From Congeria kusceri (Eukaryota > Mollusca > Bivalvia > Myida > Dreissenidae), in contig CM051028.1 in the NCBI GenBank assembly GCA_027627225.1, positions 22,047,864-22,111,863 on the forward strand: a DNA stretch of 64,000 nucleotides, in the 5' to 3' direction. A model generated the notes under the pieces. It did no database searches, had not been told where the DNA came from, and saw nothing but the letters and a program-made list of their open reading frames with translations. Positions 13,006-26,310 of the stretch are shown here, piece after piece. Positions within the stretch are counted from its first letter, which is position 1, and each line of letters starts with the position of its first letter. The position numbers were made by a program, and so were the translations under genes.

Positions 13006-13373
13006 ATATATAGTTTCATGTATTGAAATGAACTATATATACATAAAGTTCCCACGCAAAAATAGTTTATTGGAGAACGTATTGCTAAAGTTCTCATAGG
13101 CAAACACTTGTAATCAGATCACTTATACAGTATGCCCCTTAAAAACTTCAGACAAACATTATTTTTAATGTATTTTTAATAAAATGTAAATTATTTGTTA
13201 ATGACTGTCCTTTAGAAAAGTCGGAAAAAACAACTGATTTCAACATACAACAAAACGATTTAAAAACATAGATATTCAACGTTTTAAAGCAAGACAAACG
13301 GAAATTCCCGAATGTCCTATTAGGAATAATTTTCAAAAAAAGAAAAAAGAAATGATAACATATTATACAATTA

Positions 13374-13455
13374 TTGACTAGGGAGCCAGTGAATATGTTC
13401 TGATATTCACTGGTAGAATGTCATATTCACCGAGGCGCAGTGGCTCCCTAGTCAA
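13374..13455. repeat. 82-bp hairpin-forming inverted repeat
   Basis: 'TTGACTAGGGAGCCAGTG' at the left is inverted at the right as 'AGTGGCTCCCTAGTCAA'. An inner repeat of 'ATATTCACTG' type lies between them. The structure could fold into a stable hairpin and is most likely a small dispersed MITE. Confidence 0.75.
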
Positions 13456-15239
13456 GAATTGCTTTATTATATGACTATACATAATAATGAAGTATGCTTA
13501 TCATTATGGTCAAGTAATTAAATCATAAATGTAACATATTACAGTGAATTCGTCTGTTAGTTTTGACAATTTTAGTCACTGAACAGGAAATGTACATTGG
13601 TTCCGGTATCCCCCTGTGTGGGTATCTAATACATTTTAAACTGTGTGCTGGGAACCAAGATTGAACTTGCTCATTTTCAGAAAATGCTATTGTAGGTCAT
13701 TGAATATGAGCAGAATTCTATTGTAGCCCAGTGAACATCAGTTTAGACCAGCGATTATGACATTTATGTTTGGTTGCCGATAGCTGTCTGGACCAATGGG
13801 AGAGTGTCTATTTATAGGTCATATAATAAAATGGATTGTTACACTTAAGCTATACATTTAATGAGAACTTTGTTTTAAAATATTTCGCCTTCCAGCCTTG
13901 AAGCGTAAAATACAAGAGAGATGTGTAGTTTTAAACAGTTTAAAATAGAAAACGGTTTTAAAAACGAACCTTATGCAAACATTAAATATTCTCGTTCATT
14001 ATAAATATATAATTACATGCAAATTGTACAAAATAAAACAATTTTAGCTCGTTATTGACCAGTTTTACACGTATATCGTCAGACAATTTCAATTACGCAT
14101 TTTATTTACCGTGCATTGTATTTACGCCAGTTAACTATAAGACACGAAATTCCGCTTAGAGATGCGGGAAGTTCGGCATTATAAATTGAAATTTAATATT
14201 TTATTATCTTGTTAATGTGTGAAGAAGATTTAATTGATAAAGCTTCGTCTACATTCAACTGTGGCACAGGTCTATGAAATATGTAAATTCAATGTTTTGC
14301 GGTAACTGATAGTTTCAATTAATTTCATGATTTGCACCACAATGTCTGAAGCAAGGAAACTAAACCTTAGAAGACTTAAAAGCACTATGTCAATGAAAAG
14401 GGCCTCAAGGGGGTAATTTCATTTAAAAAATATGAAATTAAGATATTAATAATGGCATATACTAACGGTTACAATAGGTAAATATGATGGGAAAACAGTG
14501 ATCGCATTCTGAGATAAATGTTTTTAACATGGGTGGTGTTTGTTTGGCCTTTCAATGTTTACATTTTGACGTCAGAATTGTGAGTATTTTGTATTACCAT
14601 AGTTTACACTCGATTCCATACAAATTAGAATAGCGCAGTTTGTTAAAGCGCCGTCTATTGTCGTTTCTCCGTATGTCTCCTACGTCGCGAGTTCGATTGG
14701 GGTTTTAATTTTACAAACAGTTTTGCTGATTTGTTTTTATCAAATATCTCATCATGTATTATATTATTTATTCTTTGTTTAATGCATATGTCTTAGTGTA
14801 GCGCATTTCTATCACCTAATAGAATATATAGTGCAAAAAGAAACCAAATTTGTGTTGACATAGTTCCTTTAACGCGACTTATTCACTGAGGTTCGCATTA
14901 TTAAAAATGTCATAAAATGAATGAATTTCAACAAACTAAATACTATGGACTAAACTCCCAAAATATCCCATGTCAAGATAAGCACAGAACGTTTGCCTTC
15001 GCCGGTGCTCGAATCTACTACCTCCCGATCACAGGTATTCCACGCTTTCCAATGGACTAAAATAGCGTCCGTACATGGGGGTACACGTAAGTGGTAAACG
15101 TGATTTATTGTTTTATTTTTATCGACGAAAAGCGTTACAAACGCTTTATAATTTTAACCATTTCGATTGATGTTGATTCATAACCGAGATAATTATTACA
15201 GGAGTGGTATTTCGCTCCTTTATATATAATGTATTTTTC
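13456..15239. other. Non-coding stretch with decayed tRNA-like segments
   Basis: No gene is seen. About 14635-14705 resembles a decayed tRNA head ending in 'GAGTTCGATTGGGG', and a 'GTTCCTTTAA' end follows at about 14862. About 15000-15065 on the minus strand carries a B-box-like 'AGATTCGAGCACC'. Both look like old SINE copies. The rest is AT-rich. Confidence 0.4.
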
Positions 15240-16390
<1,151 letters not shown>

Positions 16391-16797
16391 CGGAATTCGT
16401 GGCAATGTTTTGAATTTCTTGTTTACTAGTTGCAGAAAACATCGGTCGCCGTTGCGTGTGTGAGTTGCCTTAAATGTAAACTGCGCAACGGTTAAATAAT
16501 TTTAATTTTAAGACGGCAACCTATTTATGGACAATAAATTGTGAAATTCGGTACGACACACGATGAGATACATACCTCACCTGTCTTGTTTGTGTTAGAT
16601 TCAATTGCCCAATTTAATACGGTGTGACAGAAATAAACGCTTTTCTGATAAACAGACAAGATCACTAGGAAGTTTAGAAAATTCAAAGAAATATAAAGTA
16701 GATATCTATTGTATTTTTTCTTTTATCCCTCTCAAGTTAATTCGTGGAATTGACAACGCTGGTGATGACGACATGGGCGATTGCCATTGTGACGCTA

Positions 16798-16798
16798 G

Positions 16799-16868
<70 letters not shown>

Positions 16869-16970
16869 GATGATGATGATGGTAATGATGATAATGATTA
16901 TCATGATGACGGCGATAATGATGATTAAAATGGTGATGATGGCGACGACGATTATGACAACGATAGCGAT
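16798..16970. repeat. (GAT)n microsatellite
   Basis: About 18 pure GAT units are followed by GGT and mixed GAT/GAC/AAT units. The polyAsp frame through it is low complexity and is not annotated as coding. It lies between the (AGT)n array and the SIX exon. Confidence 0.95.
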
Positions 16971-17721
16971 GAATAAAAGATGGTTCAAATAATTATTTCA
17001 TTACTTGCTAAATGGGCATAATTTTATTTCATATTCTTATTAAAAATTATTGTTTCTGTGAATACAATTCAGAAATTTCATTTATCGACTGTGAAGCATG
17101 GAAAACATCTGTGTTTACTTAAACTCATTAATGACAGTGGAGTGTCATCGAAAATTTGAATACACCGAAAATTTTGCTATTATTTTCAAAACACTATCCC
17201 CAATATAATTTACAGCTGAGAGTACTGAATGAATAAATCGGTCGCATGGATTGTTGAGCATCGCATCCTGCGTGATAAATTTGATTCATTTAAACATATA
17301 TTTATTTATGATTTGACGCGGTAGTAATTTTGTACAGATATCTTTTCAAAAACATGTAAAAGTTATTTTAATTTTTTTATTGCCGAAATTACGTTTCGAC
17401 TTTCAATATGTGTTCCTGAAATTATACTCTGCACTTTTGGTTACGAACAAAAATGACTTTATTTATTCACAATTTTAAAAGGGTAAAGATAGTTAAATGC
17501 TGGAAGTGCGCGTATATTTATTTCTATGACCGTTTAATTCTATGAAATGTACGGTTTTAGATTACAATTTAGTTACAATCTTCCCAAAAACGCATAATAG
17601 TAAAAAAGGAACATTTTAAATGTTCCCGTTTTTTAATGAGTCGCAATGCATTTCTTATTTAGACTTCTTCGGAACACTGACAAAAGCCGACGGATAAAAT
17701 ATTTTATATCATGTTACTCAC
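16971..17721 (-). other. Start of SIX gene intron 1
   Basis: The sequence directly downstream of the SIX exon donor begins GTGAGTAACATG on the minus strand and is AT-rich non-coding DNA. No second exon was found anywhere to the left, so this intron is likely at least 17.7 kb long. Confidence 0.6.
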
Positions 17722-18494
17722 CTGTTAACAAAACCGTGCTGTTGGGTCGGGGTTCGATCCCTCTGTCGTCGGTTTTTAAACCAGTTGCTCACTTGAGTCA
17801 ATGTTAAACCAGTCTTTTTAGCTAGGTTCCGTTTCTCGTCCGGCGTAGGGTATCTATTCGCCTTGTAACAGTCTTTCAGAGCTTGACGCGATTTTTCTTT
17901 AAAACAATACACAGTCTCCTCTCCGTCCCAGATCGTTTTAGGCAGAGGGTACTTCCGGCGCAGTCGGTATTTATCCACAGCACCTAGCGGGCGGCCTCGG
18001 ATCTTCTGGGCCTCCATGTAATGAGCCTTGTACCACAGGTTCTGCAGGAAAGGATGGTTACTGCACTCAAATGTGTGACTCTCCAAAATGGCGTACAGTT
18101 CCCGGTAGCTTCCCCTGTGGTACGCGACCGTGGATCGAGCCTTGAGCACCGCTTCGCTGCCTCGCAGCAGCTCACTTGGCGGAAGTGACCACAGGAAGCG
18201 CGCTAGACGGTCAATGTCGCCCTTCTGTTGAAGAGCTTCACACACGCACGCAACCTGTTCCGGTGAGAATGTTAAATTTTTACCGTCTCCACTTCCGCCG
18301 CCGTTCGGCGTCGGCGAGTTGCTATTTGACATCTGGTTTCCGTCTCCACCATCTCCATTCTGATTAATTTCTGGTGTTTTCAGGGGGTCACGGGATGGAG
18401 CTCCGAGGGTTACCAAATCTCCTCCGGTAGGGGGCTGCATCGAGTTTCCGTTGTCAATAAGTCGACTATCCAAACGACTCGAATTTAAATCCAT
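17722..18494 (-). CDS. Six4/5: SIX4/5-class homeobox protein, first coding exon
   Basis: Sine oculis-family transcription factor, acting in the nucleus on DNA and with Eya coactivators in known members. The exon gives 257 codons plus two bases. Residues 1-73 are a Gly/Asn/Ser-rich leader. The SIX domain spans about 74-187 (starts [17 protein letters not shown], includes [20 protein letters not shown]). The homeodomain spans about 188-247 with recognition helix '[15 protein letters not shown]'. '[20 protein letters not shown]' and '[11 protein letters not shown]' match the SIX4/5 subgroup better than SIX1/2 or SIX3/6. The ATG at 18494 is the first in frame. The exon ends CAG|GTGAGT, a near-ideal donor, so the open frame's next stop at 17718 is intronic. 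The C-terminal activation region, normally on later exons, is not in this window, so the gene is partial here. Subfamily assignment is from residue recall; a tree would settle it. Confidence 0.93.
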
Positions 18495-18800
18495 GTTTAC
18501 ACTATCAACTTCCTAAAGACTGGTGAATTTTGAGACATTTAATGGAATTCTATCCTAAAGTATGTACAAAAGTATGCTAAAGCGTAAAACTCAATTGGGG
18601 TTTATAAAATCTTAATGTTTACTATATATGCGATCATATGGCACGCAGTGAAGCGGTATTGGTCGATTAACCGTTAAGGACGGGTTTTAGAATAGAGAAG
18701 GGCGGAGCTCTCGATTAGCTTGGCTGTGTCTGGTAATTGTTAGACTTAATCGATTATCAAGGAGGCTGGTACAGGGCGAAGTCGATTGTCAGATATGAGT
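18495..18800 (-). promoter_or_regulatory. Probable 5' region of the SIX gene
   Basis: This is the immediate upstream sequence of the SIX start codon. It contains a GC-box-like CCGCCC (plus strand GGGCGGAG near 18691) and a less AT-rich block at 18650-18790 with ATCGATTA-type homeodomain-like sites ('TTAATCGATTATCAAGG', 'CTCGATTAGC'). No clear TATA box or transcription start can be fixed from sequence. Confidence 0.35.
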
Positions 18801-20759
18801 TGATTTACTGCGACAGGTTTTTGTTGAAAGTCTGAATTTTCTGAACACTTGTTGAGACGAGTGGGTGGGGAATATAAGATTCTTGATATTCAATGTTAAT
18901 AATGTACATTTTCATGCTACATGTATTTGCAATATAATGGCTAAGAATATATTTGGAATTATTTTAATGGCTAATATTTAATCCATTATATGGACGACTC
19001 TGACAGACATTAATTTTCTTATATATTGCTTTTACAAAGGTCAAAATAATTAGACGATAAAAGTGAATAATAAGCTATATTTATTTTTATGTGCATGAAA
19101 TGTATTGATAAAATGGCAAATATGAACACTTAAAAGAATACAATACATAAATATTTATGATGAAAAAACAACAACAACGTCAACAATGTGGAACCCAGCA
19201 TTGTGGCAGTTTTTATGCAACTGAATAAATTCCATATATAGCAGAAAAGTTTATGTGAACAAAATGTTATATGACTGTGTACCGTTTTTGACATTTTTCG
19301 CTCGTAAATTTATCTTTTAAACGTGGTATTTCGAAAGTAAATTTAACATGCTGTACATTTTTAATGGATTTTTGGGTAATATTCATTTAATTCCGATTGA
19401 TATTTCGTATATTTATGCAAAGTACTTTTCCAAATTATAGTCAACTAATGTTTAAATATACGTATTTCTTTTAATGGGAATATATAAGAATAATACGAAT
19501 TTTAACCGTAATTGTATAGGGTGTTGAAACTATATCCGCATGTATATGGTATCATATGTTACAGTCTATGAGTAAGACGACATGTACCCGTGTACCCGTA
19601 AAACTGTCTTGGTAGGTATTTACAAACAGTTGTAGAAAATTAGAATTATTACATATCATCAACAATAATATGGATATAAAATGACACAATATAGGAAAAT
19701 AGTTTTTGTAGCAGAAAGTTGTGGACATTAATTATAGTACAAACGTTGTGTCAAATATCGGCTGTTATATTTCTTAAGTGTCGTACTTTTTTAAGGATGG
19801 GAACTTTCTCCAAGACATTATGCACGGAGTCTTAACTTAAAAAAAATGAAAACATTAAAAAAAAAATTCAGTCAATTTCACGTGCAAACGGGATGATTTT
19901 TTATAATATAATTTAGAAACAATATATTAACCATGTTATGTTAACGATATTTTATTGAAATTTAGAAGTTTTTGGTTTAATATAACAACATTTTTAAAAG
20001 AAAAAAGAAACTGGTCTTGTTTTCAATGCGTATCTTTTTATATGTTGTTAGATATTAATATTGATGAATTTGGTATCAAAATTTAGGCTATACATTGAAC
20101 TAATTAATAATTATAATGCCAATAAAAATTGATCAATCATTAAAGAGTAAACTGTGGTGTTTAATCTTCGAAGACATCAAACACAAGTATAGTGTTCGTC
20201 TTTGCAACTTTTAAAATCACAAATGTTTCGTTTGGATGACTACGTTAACGTTTAAATGCTGGTCAGTTTGTAAGCCCTTTACAATTAGTGATTAGTTCAA
20301 TGCATATCCTAACTTTTGATAGCAAATGCACCCATATTTAAATCTAAATACATATTAAAATACGCAATGAAAGCATGTCCAGTTTCTTTTTTCTATTAGT
20401 AATGTAGTGTATGTTAATATTTTCTTTCCTAATAAACATTGCAATATCGTGGGTTCGATCCGTACTCAGGGAGCGTTCGAATGACCTTTCTCAAAAGTAA
20501 ACGCGTATAGGTTCTACCCTGGAACGGACTCGAAAGTGATTAAATACGCCCTTGGCTTTCGACACAATCGAGATGAAATAAATAGGTTTATAGTAAACGC
20601 ACTTTGTCCTTTTATGCAATAGACCACGACCAGCCATGACTTGTGTTATTTAAACAACAGAGGAAGCTGATAAAAATTGAAAAAAATAAATAATTAAATC
20701 AAACTAATTATAAATCAGATTTAAAATACTCATCATTATTTTTCACATAATTTAGAAAT
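18801..20759. other. Non-coding AT-rich stretch upstream of the SIX gene
   Basis: There is no ORF of note, no splice-bounded exon and no transposon terminus. A lone B-box-like 'GTGGGTTCGATCC' at about 20450 may be a SINE remnant. Confidence 0.5.
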
Positions 20760-21191
20760 TATGTTCGATTGAGAGTTGTTTATCGGCTAATAAACACAGT
20801 TTCGTCGTTCGGATGCGTGGGAATTAAACCACGAGGGCGTTAGCCCGAATGGTTAATATACCGCATCAGAACGACAAATCGTTGTTTATTAGTCGATTAA
20901 CAACGATAATGCCAAAATTATTTCTATTCTAACTTTACCTGACAACATTTTCCGCAATTACAAAGTGAAATATATTTAACAGTTTCGGAACAATTGTTCG
21001 GGTTGTTTATTGGTAGTTGAACAACGGTAAATTTTGTTCTTTGTCTATAGAAAACACTGCGCGTGTCATGTCAGAATGTTTGTTTAATTAAATTTCGATT
21101 CGGACTTTGCAATTGAAGAGTTTTAAATTGCAATTATTACATCTTCATATCGTTCTGTTCTGCTACGTGTAAAGCGTACTCAACAAAATAC
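20760..21191. repeat. Dispersed repeat, copy shared with 48420-48685
   Basis: Shared blocks include 'GAGTTGTTTATCGGCTAATA' versus 'GAGTTGTTAACCTGTAAAC', 'AACAACGATAA', 'TTTCTATTCTAAC'/'TTTCGATTCTTAC', 'CAATTACAA' and 'CAGTTTCGGAA', in the same order as at 48.4 kb. In both places a copy of the GC-rich MITE follows, so both are copies of one larger repeat. Confidence 0.65.
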
Positions 21192-21430
21192 GCTTAATGC
21201 ATGTACGTAAAGTGTCGTCCCGGATTAGCCTGTGCAGTTCGAACATTCTATTCCAGGACGGCACTTTCCGCCTACTGTGGATTTATGTTCAGAAGAGACT
21301 TCATTGAAACAGAAAATACCATAGAAGCGGAAAGTGCCGTCCTGGATTAGCCTGTTCGCACTGCACAGGCTAATCTGGGACGACACTTTACGCACATGCA
21401 TTAAGCCAAGTTTTCCCACGACGCGCCTCA
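21192..21430. mobile_element. Palindromic GC-rich MITE, copy 3
   Basis: It runs from 'GCTTAATGCATGTACGTAAA' to 'CCCACGACGCGCCTCA', with the usual inner arms 'CCCGGATTAGCCTGTGC' and 'CTGCACAGGCTAATCTGGGA'. No coding content. Confidence 0.85.
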
Positions 21431-22917
21431 ATTCTAGTCACAGTAAAAAAAATCGTTGCATTAGGTGTTAAACTAATAGTAGCAGGTATTTCTACATCAA
21501 CAAAAATGAACAAAAGCATGAACATTTACGTCTAACAAATAGAGTATCAATATATACATTGTGTCATTAAATAAAACAATCTAAAATGTTTGTATTTCAT
21601 ACATGACAACCTGTTAATATGGCACTTTGGGACGTTACATTCGTTACTACCAATAACGTGTGTTAATTAATTTCAAAAATAATAACAAGATGTCAAAATA
21701 TAAATAACGGTAACTATTCTCCGTTTACAAATTTTGCGAACACCACGTTATATTTTAGCGCGTGCGCGGTGTCGGCGACCGTTCACAGCTAAACACCTGA
21801 CTCGAGACGAAAAGTAACGGGTCTAGCACGGTACCTGGCCATTATATCGCCACAGGGGTGTTTGACAGGTCTTTCGCTTGGTCTGGTGTGAAACTTAGGG
21901 CTCGTGATTAAATTCCACGATGTGGGAATATCTGAAAGGCATTGGAGGCTAGTTTTACTCAGTCATGTCACATGATGCCAATAATTTTAATTTTCAATAT
22001 TTGAAAATCTAGTAACACTTACATGTAGACAGTTTCAGTATGCAAGCTTAATTATTACTTGATCTAATTAACTCGTGTTTCCATTCCGTCTACGTGGCAC
22101 TTAGAATCGTCTCATTTAAGCATCTTTACGTTGTTATAATGCGTACTTATTTTAAAGCCTCCATATGTTGTAATGTAAAGTAACGTAATGTTATATATTT
22201 TATGCTTTCCAATGATTTATAGGGAAATATCAGTGAAATAAAATTGGTAATTCACATTTCTAAACAGTAAAAATTACCCGTCTGCACTGTACTATATTGT
22301 ACTGCACCGCATCCCACCGAATCGCACCACACGCCATTGCACTTTATTATACTATACTGTACTATAATGAAATATAGTGTTTTCCATGTTAAATATTGCT
22401 GAAGTCCCAATGAATAAGAGTATTTTCAAAATGAATAACACATAGGAAGACACCACTCCTTATTCTTACGACAAGGTCTCTGAAATTCTGTACTTGACGC
22501 CAGTGTCAAATGAACTTTCACCACCACCAGACTGTGAAAACCTGTTAAAGAACTGCTGGTTATTATTTGCGCGTTCGATATAGCGTTTAGCGCCGCTGTT
22601 TTGTATTTCGCGACACATGAAACAATATCTGGACGGTTTCTGCGATTCCAGCCAATATTATTAATAGCTGGAATCGAATAGTCTAGTAGTCTAGCATGAA
22701 TGAATGGCTATAGCATTTACAAATACATTCCTTATCTTCGAGTTCACATTATTTTCAACCGATGTCATTTTCACAACTGATGGCCATATTGCTAACGACT
22801 CATTCAACCGTTTTGGTGCCATTATGAAATTCTACCAAGAATATTTTACTACAGTCACAACACTAATATTGCTGACACTCAGATGAACCCATCAGTCAAT
22901 GGACCGGGTATTATTAA
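21431..22917. other. Non-coding stretch with a small pentanucleotide patch
   Basis: At about 22280-22370, degenerate 'CTGTACTATATTG', 'CTGCACCGCATCC' and 'CCGAATCGCACCACACGCC' units recall the pentanucleotide arrays at 31.6 and 40.0 kb. No gene was found in the rest. Confidence 0.5.
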
Positions 22918-24434
22918 TCACAGCCTGTACCCGGATAATCCTAACGCAGTGCAGCGACCCTAACGCAGTGCCAAAATGGCGGACACAGAGACAGAATGTG
23001 CTATTATTTTTTATGTTTTTATCATGTTATATTTGTGTTAAGTATAAATTTAAATCTTTTAATAGTTATAGTGTCCAGCGGTTTATATACTTAATATTTT
23101 GTTTGACAATCACTCTTACGATGCTTGAAGTCATTAAAATGTACTCGAAAAAGTCCCCATAAAGAACATTTTTATGTTTCCGACCTGTTAAAATATCTTA
23201 AACTGCATTAGCACCTTACTTGAAAACTATATTAGTTAAATGAACATCTCTACGACAATGTGTAATCATATCAAAGTTTAAAGTCGATGTTTGCAGCTTA
23301 AACATGGTCTTTATTGTGAAGTGGTTATGTGCTTGCGGATAATTCCTAACTGATGTAGGAAACTGTGATGGATAATTGCGAACGTAAAAAGGATAATAAC
23401 CTAACAAACTGAAAAATAAGATATCTGTTCGTCCTGAATGTATGAAATAATTTCTTTTAGTGTTATTAATGTGCTTGTTCAATCATTTCCTCTAAACTGT
23501 CAGAAGATGTATCACAATATACACACTTAAACATTGGACATTCAAATATATTCACAAGAGGGTCACTATGAATGCGTGGTAGGCTTTTGTATTTTTGAGG
23601 GTGTTTCACTTTCATTAATTTGAACTATATATACTACATCGTCTTTAATAATAATTGATTTTTTTTCTGTCTTTGCAAATCGTTTGGCACTCAGGATAGA
23701 ATTTCGAGCAATACCCATACTTCCAACTATATATTCGTCCAGCCAAAGCTCGCGATTTTCAATACAGGTTTTCATGGTTAAGTTTGCAAATACACGTTAA
23801 AATTGCTCACTGGTGAGCGAGCAAATTACACAATACGACTGGAATAAAAATGGAAATATATAGAGGTCCATTATAGTCGTTCAGCATACATGTATATTCA
23901 TTCATTTATATAGAATATTAGTCGGTTAGGTGTTTATTCGTCAAGTTTTATACGTTGGTTTGGTTTTTATCCGTTCCTATTATACATTGCGTTCGGATAT
24001 TATCAACTAGAAGTTAGGTTTAATCCATTTTCTCGCAATCTGCACATTTGAACGAGTATTGTGTCCATATCCGATGGGATAACAACACAGTGTAAACGGG
24101 GTTTTGAAGCAGTATATGATTGCTTCCAAACAACGAAATAATATTGCAATTTAAAGCATCTAATTATTTGTTAAGATTTTTTATGAATATTTTAATTGGA
24201 TGATTGGACTTGTTCCTCAGCATTCCATCTTACAACCCAATAATTGCTAGATGTAACATTAGGTATATTGAATTTAATACTCATTTGATCAATGGCGATG
24301 GATATTACAAACAAATCATACCTGTACATAAGAAAAATATGCATAAAACAAAGTAGCCCCGACTTTCCATCCGCCATTTTGGCACTGCGCTAGGGTCGCT
24401 GCACTGCGTTAGGATTATCCGGGTACAGGCCGTG
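22918..24434. mobile_element. TTAA-flanked 1.5-kb inverted-repeat element
   Basis: Terminal inverted repeats of about 64 bp begin CACRGCCTGTACCCGGATA and run through 'CTAACGCAGTGCAGCGACCC' to 'GCCAAAATGGCGGA' at both ends (left about 22919-22983, right about 24370-24433). TTAA sits just outside both ends (22914-22917; 24435-24438). This is the target duplication typical of piggyBac or Kolobok elements. Small minus-strand frames inside (61-88 codons at 23216-23482, 23566-23775 and 24192-24377) show no recognisable transposase, so it is probably non-autonomous or decayed. An ATG lies inside each terminal repeat, giving 'MAD...' starts in both directions. Confidence 0.8.
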
Positions 24435-25146
24435 TTAATACAAGAATAGTATTTCTGGTACCGTTATACACATGTTAGGCTAGAAAAATAAATGGTTGGT
24501 TTTTGCTTACAGCTCCAAAAATCTAGGAGGGGAGGTAAGATAAAAAAAATTATCCGTTAACCTTTTCTCTTCGCCGCATTTTCACCACACAGTTTAAGTA
24601 TATTTGACTACAAATGTTTAAACGCCTCCCAACAAAGAAACTGTTCCTTAACTACAGATATGGTCATAGAAAAAGAGATTTCTGGCAAGAAACTTATAAT
24701 ATAAGCGAAAACTGCTCTACATTCCCGAAAATCAGGAAAACAAACTTTTAGGGTAGGCGAAAAAACTTAGGGGGTTGGGTAAGCGAAAACAAACAACTTG
24801 TTTACGCCTTATGGTTGCATGTGCGACATACACAGGTGAATGTATCAAATTATAAAGCTGGTATTTATGATATCGAATACAAGAACTGTTTTAACTAAGA
24901 AAAACAGATCAAATGCATCGCTTTGAGAAAAAAACCACACACAAAAAACCACACAATATAAAATCACTTAAATACGAGTTTCTTCGATAAGGATTTTCAG
25001 CAAACTATACGTGTAATAAAATCGTGATTATACTTGTTCTATTGTAGAGATTAAACTTAGAATTAAGAACATAAAGTAGTAGTGGTGCAATTGTTCAAAT
25101 ACATACATGTATATTTGTAGGGCATTTGCAATAAATGCTGAATCCA

Positions 25147-25263
25147 GACATATCAAAGTTTTAAGTCGATGTTTGCAGCTTAAACATGGTCTTTATTGTG
25201 AAGTGGTTATGTGCTTGCGGATAATTCCTAACTGATGTAGGAAACTGTGATGGATAATTGCGA
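25147..25263. repeat. 117-bp near-identical copy of an element segment
   Basis: Matches 23267-23383 almost base for base ('GTCGATGTTTGCAGCTTAAA' through 'GGAAACTGTGATGGATAATT'), in the same orientation. The source lies inside the TTAA element, but this copy is about 0.7 kb outside it. High identity implies a recent event. Confidence 0.9.
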
Positions 25264-25297
25264 CCACCTTTACTCTTCTAATAATATTGCTAGATAT

Positions 25298-25504
25298 GAG
25301 GCGTGTCGTGTGAAAACCGGGCTTAATGCATGTGCGTTAAGTGTCGCCTACAGTGGATCTACGTTTAGAAGAGACTTCGTTGTAACAGAAAATACCATAA
25401 AAGCGGAAAGTGCCGTCCTGGAATAGCCCGTGCGGACTCCACTAACTAATCGGGACGACACCTTACGCACATGCATTCAGCCCGGTTTTCACACGACACT
25501 CCAC
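25298..25504. mobile_element. Palindromic GC-rich MITE, copy 4, internally deleted
   Basis: The start 'GAGGCGTGTCGTGTGAAAAC' and end 'CCCGGTTTTCACACGACAC' are preserved. The left inner hairpin arm is missing, since 'GTTAAGTGTCG' joins directly to 'CCTACAGTGGATC'. This is the shortest of the near-complete copies. Confidence 0.8.
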
Positions 25505-26001
25505 TGTTTTCAATAATCGCAAAATGTGCATTCAAGGTCCAACACTTATATTTCACACATCGGAGTCCGATTTCACCAAGTGATTGAAACGACAAACAAA
25601 GGGAGATACATTATTTTCGTGCCTTTTTAAAATATTTGTTCTTGATTTATCATTTTGACGCGGTATCATTAAACTGTTTAATCTGATACGATATTTCATT
25701 TTATACAATAAGGCCATCTCACATTTCGGGCGTATTTTGTTGGGCTACATGGCCATCGGTGTAGGAATATTGTACCGTAAACTGTGAACGGTAGATTCAC
25801 GTAGAGAACTACGGTATATATAATTAATTATTATATGTTACTAGCAATGAATTTAATCCTATTTATTTAAGCTTCAATGCGTCGAAAGCCTGATGCTTAT
25901 TTGGAACACGTAAATATCGCAATGAAATATAAAATAAAACGACAATATTTATATATATGCTTTAAGCCTGTTGTCTTAAGTTGCCAAAACACATACAATA
26001 T
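25505..26001. other. Non-coding stretch
   Basis: AT-rich, no feature recognised. Confidence 0.5.
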
Positions 26002-26310
26002 TTAAGATTTGACAAATAATAATGCATTAATGGTGCATTGAATCGTTTCCGGGAATTCCGATAAAAATATCCGGGTTTTCCGAACTTTCCCGCGGAATGT
26101 ACCTGCCCACGTTCGAATCCGTTTCCCGGATAGAACCAGTACTTTTTTCGTTTGAGGAAGATCGTTTACAAGTGGGAGACCATAATGCATTTCACCTTTG
26201 CGACTAAGTGCATTCGGCGTTGCGTTCTTTCTTTGGAGGCACGAAATTTGTGTAATATCATTGTAAAACATATATAACAAGAAAATAATAACAAATCTTT
26301 TAGCACTCAT
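26002..26310 (-). CDS. Candidate exon of a secreted or type II membrane protein
   Basis: An ATG-initiated frame of 102 codons. Residues 1-5 (MSAKR) are basic and followed by a hydrophobic stretch FVIIFLLYMFY, which fits a signal peptide or a type II anchor. Next come 'CLQRKNATPNALSRKGEMHYG' (last 20: LQRKNATPNALSRKGEMHYG) and 'LPQTKKVLVLSGKRIRTW'. A possible donor GCAG|GTACAT lies after 'RTWA'. The 'TKKVLVLS' segment is reminiscent of the phosphosulfate-binding strand of carbohydrate sulfotransferases, but the following residues do not match. A decayed sulfotransferase exon is one possibility. I do not recognise it securely and no other exon was found. Confidence 0.28.
   Translation of the reverse strand: MSAKRFVIIFLLYMFYNDITQISCLQRKNATPNALSRKGEMHYGLPLVNDLPQTKKVLVLSGKRIRTWAGTFRGKVRKTRIFLSEFPETIQCTINALLFVKS

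Noticed and set aside
17718..17721. SIX protein ending at the TGA at 17718
   Set aside because: CAG|GTGAGT immediately before the stop is a strong donor, and the family continues after the homeodomain.
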